DNA from: Anaerolineae bacterium
Lineage (GTDB): Bacteria > Chloroflexota > Anaerolineae > Aggregatilineales > Phototrophicaceae
Assembly: GCA_028284565.1 (NCBI GenBank)
Contig: JANQRM010000470.1
Coordinates: forward strand, 1-7,636
Reading direction: 5' to 3'
Length of the DNA stretch: 7,636 nucleotides
Position 1 is the first letter of the stretch. Each line of letters starts with the position of its first letter. Shown here one piece after another: positions 5,887-7,636 of the stretch. The position numbers and the translations under genes are program-made. The notes below the pieces were generated by a model. That model did not search any database. It saw nothing but the letters and a program-made list of their open reading frames with translations, and was not told the DNA's origin.

Positions 5887-6636
5887 TTAGACCTGTTCAA
5901 GCGAAGCGAATTCTGACAGTTTGTTAACGAGCATCTGTCGACGAATAGGCTTGAGCATATAATCTGCCATTGCTTCAGTCACTAATGACTTGATGTTACT
6001 ATCAGCCGTCAATATCAAGACAGGAGTCTCTGCATAACCTTCCATCGCACGCATAGTTTTTAGGACATCCAAGCCTGTCATTTCGGGCAGATGGTAATCA
6101 AGGATGATTATGTCGAATTGATGAGCTTGCATTAAATCTAAACCATCTTGTCCATGTAGCGTTGTGACAACATGATATGGTTCTTGGTCCAAGATTTTCT
6201 CAACTAGATCGCAATTGATTTTATTATCATCGACATACAACAGGGATTTGTAGTTCAGGCTTTCTTGTTCATCGAATTGTTCGATCAATTCATAAGCTTC
6301 ATTTGCGTTGTTGGCAAATTGTACTTTTCGAATACCCGGATACATCTTTCCCATAATCCCATAGATGCCTTGCAAAAATCGACTCTTGGCAATCACAACG
6401 ATTAAATTGACCGCAATCTTTTGGCGACTTAATGCTGACTTAGCTAAGGTAATGAGGTTCTTGGGGGGGGTGAAGCCTTGTTGAGCATCAATTAGAATGT
6501 GGATTGGTTTCTCTTGAGGAAGCACCATATTCTCCACTTTCTCAATCGCTAGAAATAGGTCTTCCGCTGTCCAATTATCAATAAATGTACAGACTAAGAT
6601 GCTCTCGTTGGCATCACCCCAGTCGAGTGTTATCAT
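5887..6636 (-). CDS. STAS/SpoIIAA-like domain fused to a receiver domain
   Basis: A 249-residue two-domain protein. Residues 1-120 form an alpha/beta domain (MITLDWGD strand, EDLFLAIEKVENM helix, HILIDAQQGF strand, helix 59-71, VNLIVVIAKS strand, then MYPGIRKVQFANNANEAYELIEQ). This is the pattern of stand-alone STAS- or SpoIIAA-like proteins common in Chloroflexota; the domain name is by resemblance. Residues about 130-249 are a receiver with acidic pair Asp136/Asp137, phospho-acceptor Asp180 in ILDYHLP, Thr210 in LILTAD and Lys229 in MLKP. There is no DNA-binding domain. The start has GGAGGG 5 nt upstream (6642-6647). It is the first gene of the leftward cassette and ends 12 nt before the kinase. 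Phosphorylation of the receiver could control partner binding by the STAS-like part. A run of eight C on the coding strand (6463-6470) covers codons 56-58. Confidence 0.85.
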   Translation of the reverse strand: MITLDWGDANESILVCTFIDNWTAEDLFLAIEKVENMVLPQEKPIHILIDAQQGFTPPKNLITLAKSALSRQKIAVNLIVVIAKSRFLQGIYGIMGKMYPGIRKVQFANNANEAYELIEQFDEQESLNYKSLLYVDDNKINCDLVEKILDQEPYHVVTTLHGQDGLDLMQAHQFDIIILDYHLPEMTGLDVLKTMRAMEGYAETPVLILTADSNIKSLVTEAMADYMLKPIRRQMLVNKLSEFASLEQV

Positions 6637-6760
6637 GTTGACCCTCCACAGCCATCTCGAATTATCCCTATTGTAAGGTGAATTTTTATTAATAAACCTT
6701 AAGGTTTTTTGGTATCGCGAGAAATCCGTATTTTTATCTGCTGAGGCGAATTGCTATCCA
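6637..6760 (-). promoter_or_regulatory. Intergenic region with a 14-bp palindrome and candidate promoter for the signalling cassette
   Basis: AAACCTTAAGGTTT (6694-6707) is a perfect palindrome. On the minus strand a -10-like TACAAT is read at 6670-6675 (5 of 6 to TATAAT), leaving a leader of about 25-30 nt to the ATG at 6636. The -35 position, 17 nt further upstream, reads GGTTTA, a poor match that overlaps the palindrome, so the palindrome could be an operator. Alternatively it could be a weak hairpin (5-bp stem, TTAA loop) ending the upstream dehydratase transcript, though no clean T run follows on that strand. Confidence 0.35.
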
Positions 6761-7636
6761 TCAGCGGAGAATGAACCCTTCGGAAAGCGGGTCATCAGGG
6801 TCGATGAGAAGGCGGTTAATGCCCGTGATGTAGGCTGTGCCAGTGACTTCGGGGATGATGGCAGGGTGATTGTTGACCATGGTTGTTTCAACAACTTGCC
6901 CAGAGAATTGTGAACAGATGATGCTCTCGATGGTGATGGACTCACCGACTGCTAGCTCCCCTTTGGCATGATGAATCGCCAGTCGTCCACTAACTCCTGT
7001 TCCGGTTGGGGAACGATCTACTTCGCCATCGGCAAACACGCAGACATTCTGACTATGGATATCGCCTTCGCGCATGGAGACGAGTATTGTGCCGTAGAGG
7101 AAGTTTAAGTCGGGGTCGCCTTCGGGATGTAGAATGTCGTCACTTGCCATGACTGCCTGCTTGATGCGTCGTCCCACGTCAATGACTTGGCTCACATTGT
7201 CGGCAGAGATTTCAACACCAAGCGAATCGGCATCCACATAAGCATAGAACGCGCCACCAAAGGCTAAATCATACGTCACTTGTCCTATCCCCTCCACATC
7301 TACTTGCTGGTCGGGTGCGAGGAGGAAGGACGGTACATTGAGGAAGGAGACCTGCTGGACTTGGTTGTCTTTCATGTGGGCAGTGGCAGTCACACGTCCG
7401 GCGGGGGTGTCGATTTTGATGGTGGTCTGGTCGCCTGTGGGAGTGAAATAGCCTGTCTCCATGCCGACCTTCATTAATCCGATGATACCGTGTCCGCACA
7501 TGGTACTAAAGCCAGCGTTGTGCATGAACAAGACCCCCACATCGCCATCGGGTGTGACAGGTGGAGTCAAAATACAACCATACATATCGGCGTGTCCGCG
7601 TGGTTCCCACATGAGGGCTTTGCGGAGATGGTCGAA
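6761..7636 (-). CDS. Probable trans-3-hydroxy-L-proline dehydratase (proline racemase superfamily), 5' end outside window
   Basis: The frame stays open to the right edge (FDHLRKAL precedes the first visible Met at 7612), so the start lies outside; 291 residues are visible against about 340 for the family. Superfamily marks are EPRGHADMYG (about 11-20 of the visible part), the first catalytic motif MCGHGIIGL with Cys47, and the second motif DRSPTGTGVSGR with Thr211. Proline racemases and 4-hydroxyproline epimerases have Cys at both sites; Cys plus Thr is known from trans-3-hydroxy-L-proline dehydratases (EC 4.2.1.77), which convert the substrate to delta1-pyrroline-2-carboxylate for hydroxyproline or proline use. 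The dehydratase call is therefore an inference from the active-site pair. The C-terminus (GTAYITGINRLLIDPDDPL) is intact and ends in TGA. Whether it is linked to the downstream signalling cassette (124-nt gap, same strand) is unclear. Confidence 0.88.
   Translation of the reverse strand, partial: FDHLRKALMWEPRGHADMYGCILTPPVTPDGDVGVLFMHNAGFSTMCGHGIIGLMKVGMETGYFTPTGDQTTIKIDTPAGRVTATAHMKDNQVQQVSFLNVPSFLLAPDQQVDVEGIGQVTYDLAFGGAFYAYVDADSLGVEISADNVSQVIDVGRRIKQAVMASDDILHPEGDPDLNFLYGTILVSMREGDIHSQNVCVFADGEVDRSPTGTGVSGRLAIHHAKGELAVGESITIESIICSQFSGQVVETTMVNNHPAIIPEVTGTAYITGINRLLIDPDDPLSEGFILR

Noticed and set aside
1..7636. CRISPR array, tRNA or rRNA genes, transposase
   Set aside because: No regularly spaced repeat set, no cloverleaf-like or rRNA-like sequence, and no transposase motif was seen on either strand by eye.

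Overview
The window reads as a chromosomal segment of a moderate-GC member of the Chloroflexota, probably an Anaerolineae-like lineage. This rests on three things: the left-edge protein has the winged-helix, charged linker and TM layout typical of the many nSTAND1 NTPases of that phylum; a STAS-like domain is fused to a receiver; and the spacer carries a degraded CCCTCCCC...GCTTCGC...GGAGGG hairpin of a type I associate with such genomes. No rRNA, tRNA, transposase or phage gene is visible, so the lineage call is an inference.

Left part (1-2224): the C-terminal third of a membrane-anchored STAND-type NTPase enters from the left edge and ends at 966 without WD40 repeats. A gene-poor spacer of about 745 bp follows (967-1711). 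It has no convincing gene but holds several short repeats: alternating CCGTCG/CGACGG motifs, an imperfect GC-rich hairpin, a TTGCCG cluster and a 12-bp tandem repeat. Beyond it, pointing leftward, lies a 170-residue three-TM protein with a D-x-D-N-K-A motif before its first TM. It vaguely resembles membrane effector modules of bacterial conflict systems.

Middle (2225-4071): after a divergent promoter region comes a rightward set of an alpha/beta hydrolase (Ser97/Asp216/His245), a four-TM YrdB/DUF2568 protein 12 nt downstream, and a Dabb-type (stress-responsive A/B barrel) protein 69 nt further on. The first two are very probably an operon; the third may share it.

Right-centre (4098-6636): a compact leftward three-gene signalling cassette. 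Its order of transcription is a STAS-like/receiver fusion, a membrane histidine kinase with about six TM segments, and a single-domain receiver. Gene spacing is 12 nt and then a 20-nt overlap, so translation is probably coupled. No protein in the cassette has a DNA-binding or enzymatic output domain; output is therefore likely through protein contacts, perhaps a partner-switch-like module.

Right edge (6761-7636): most of a leftward proline-racemase-superfamily enzyme whose catalytic pair reads Cys...Thr, which points to trans-3-hydroxy-L-proline dehydratase rather than a racemase or epimerase. Its 5' end lies beyond the window. Nothing here is a clear new system. The most notable items are the output-less STAS-REC/HK/REC cassette with an in-frame poly-C tract, the WD40-less STAND C-terminus, and the three-TM orphan.
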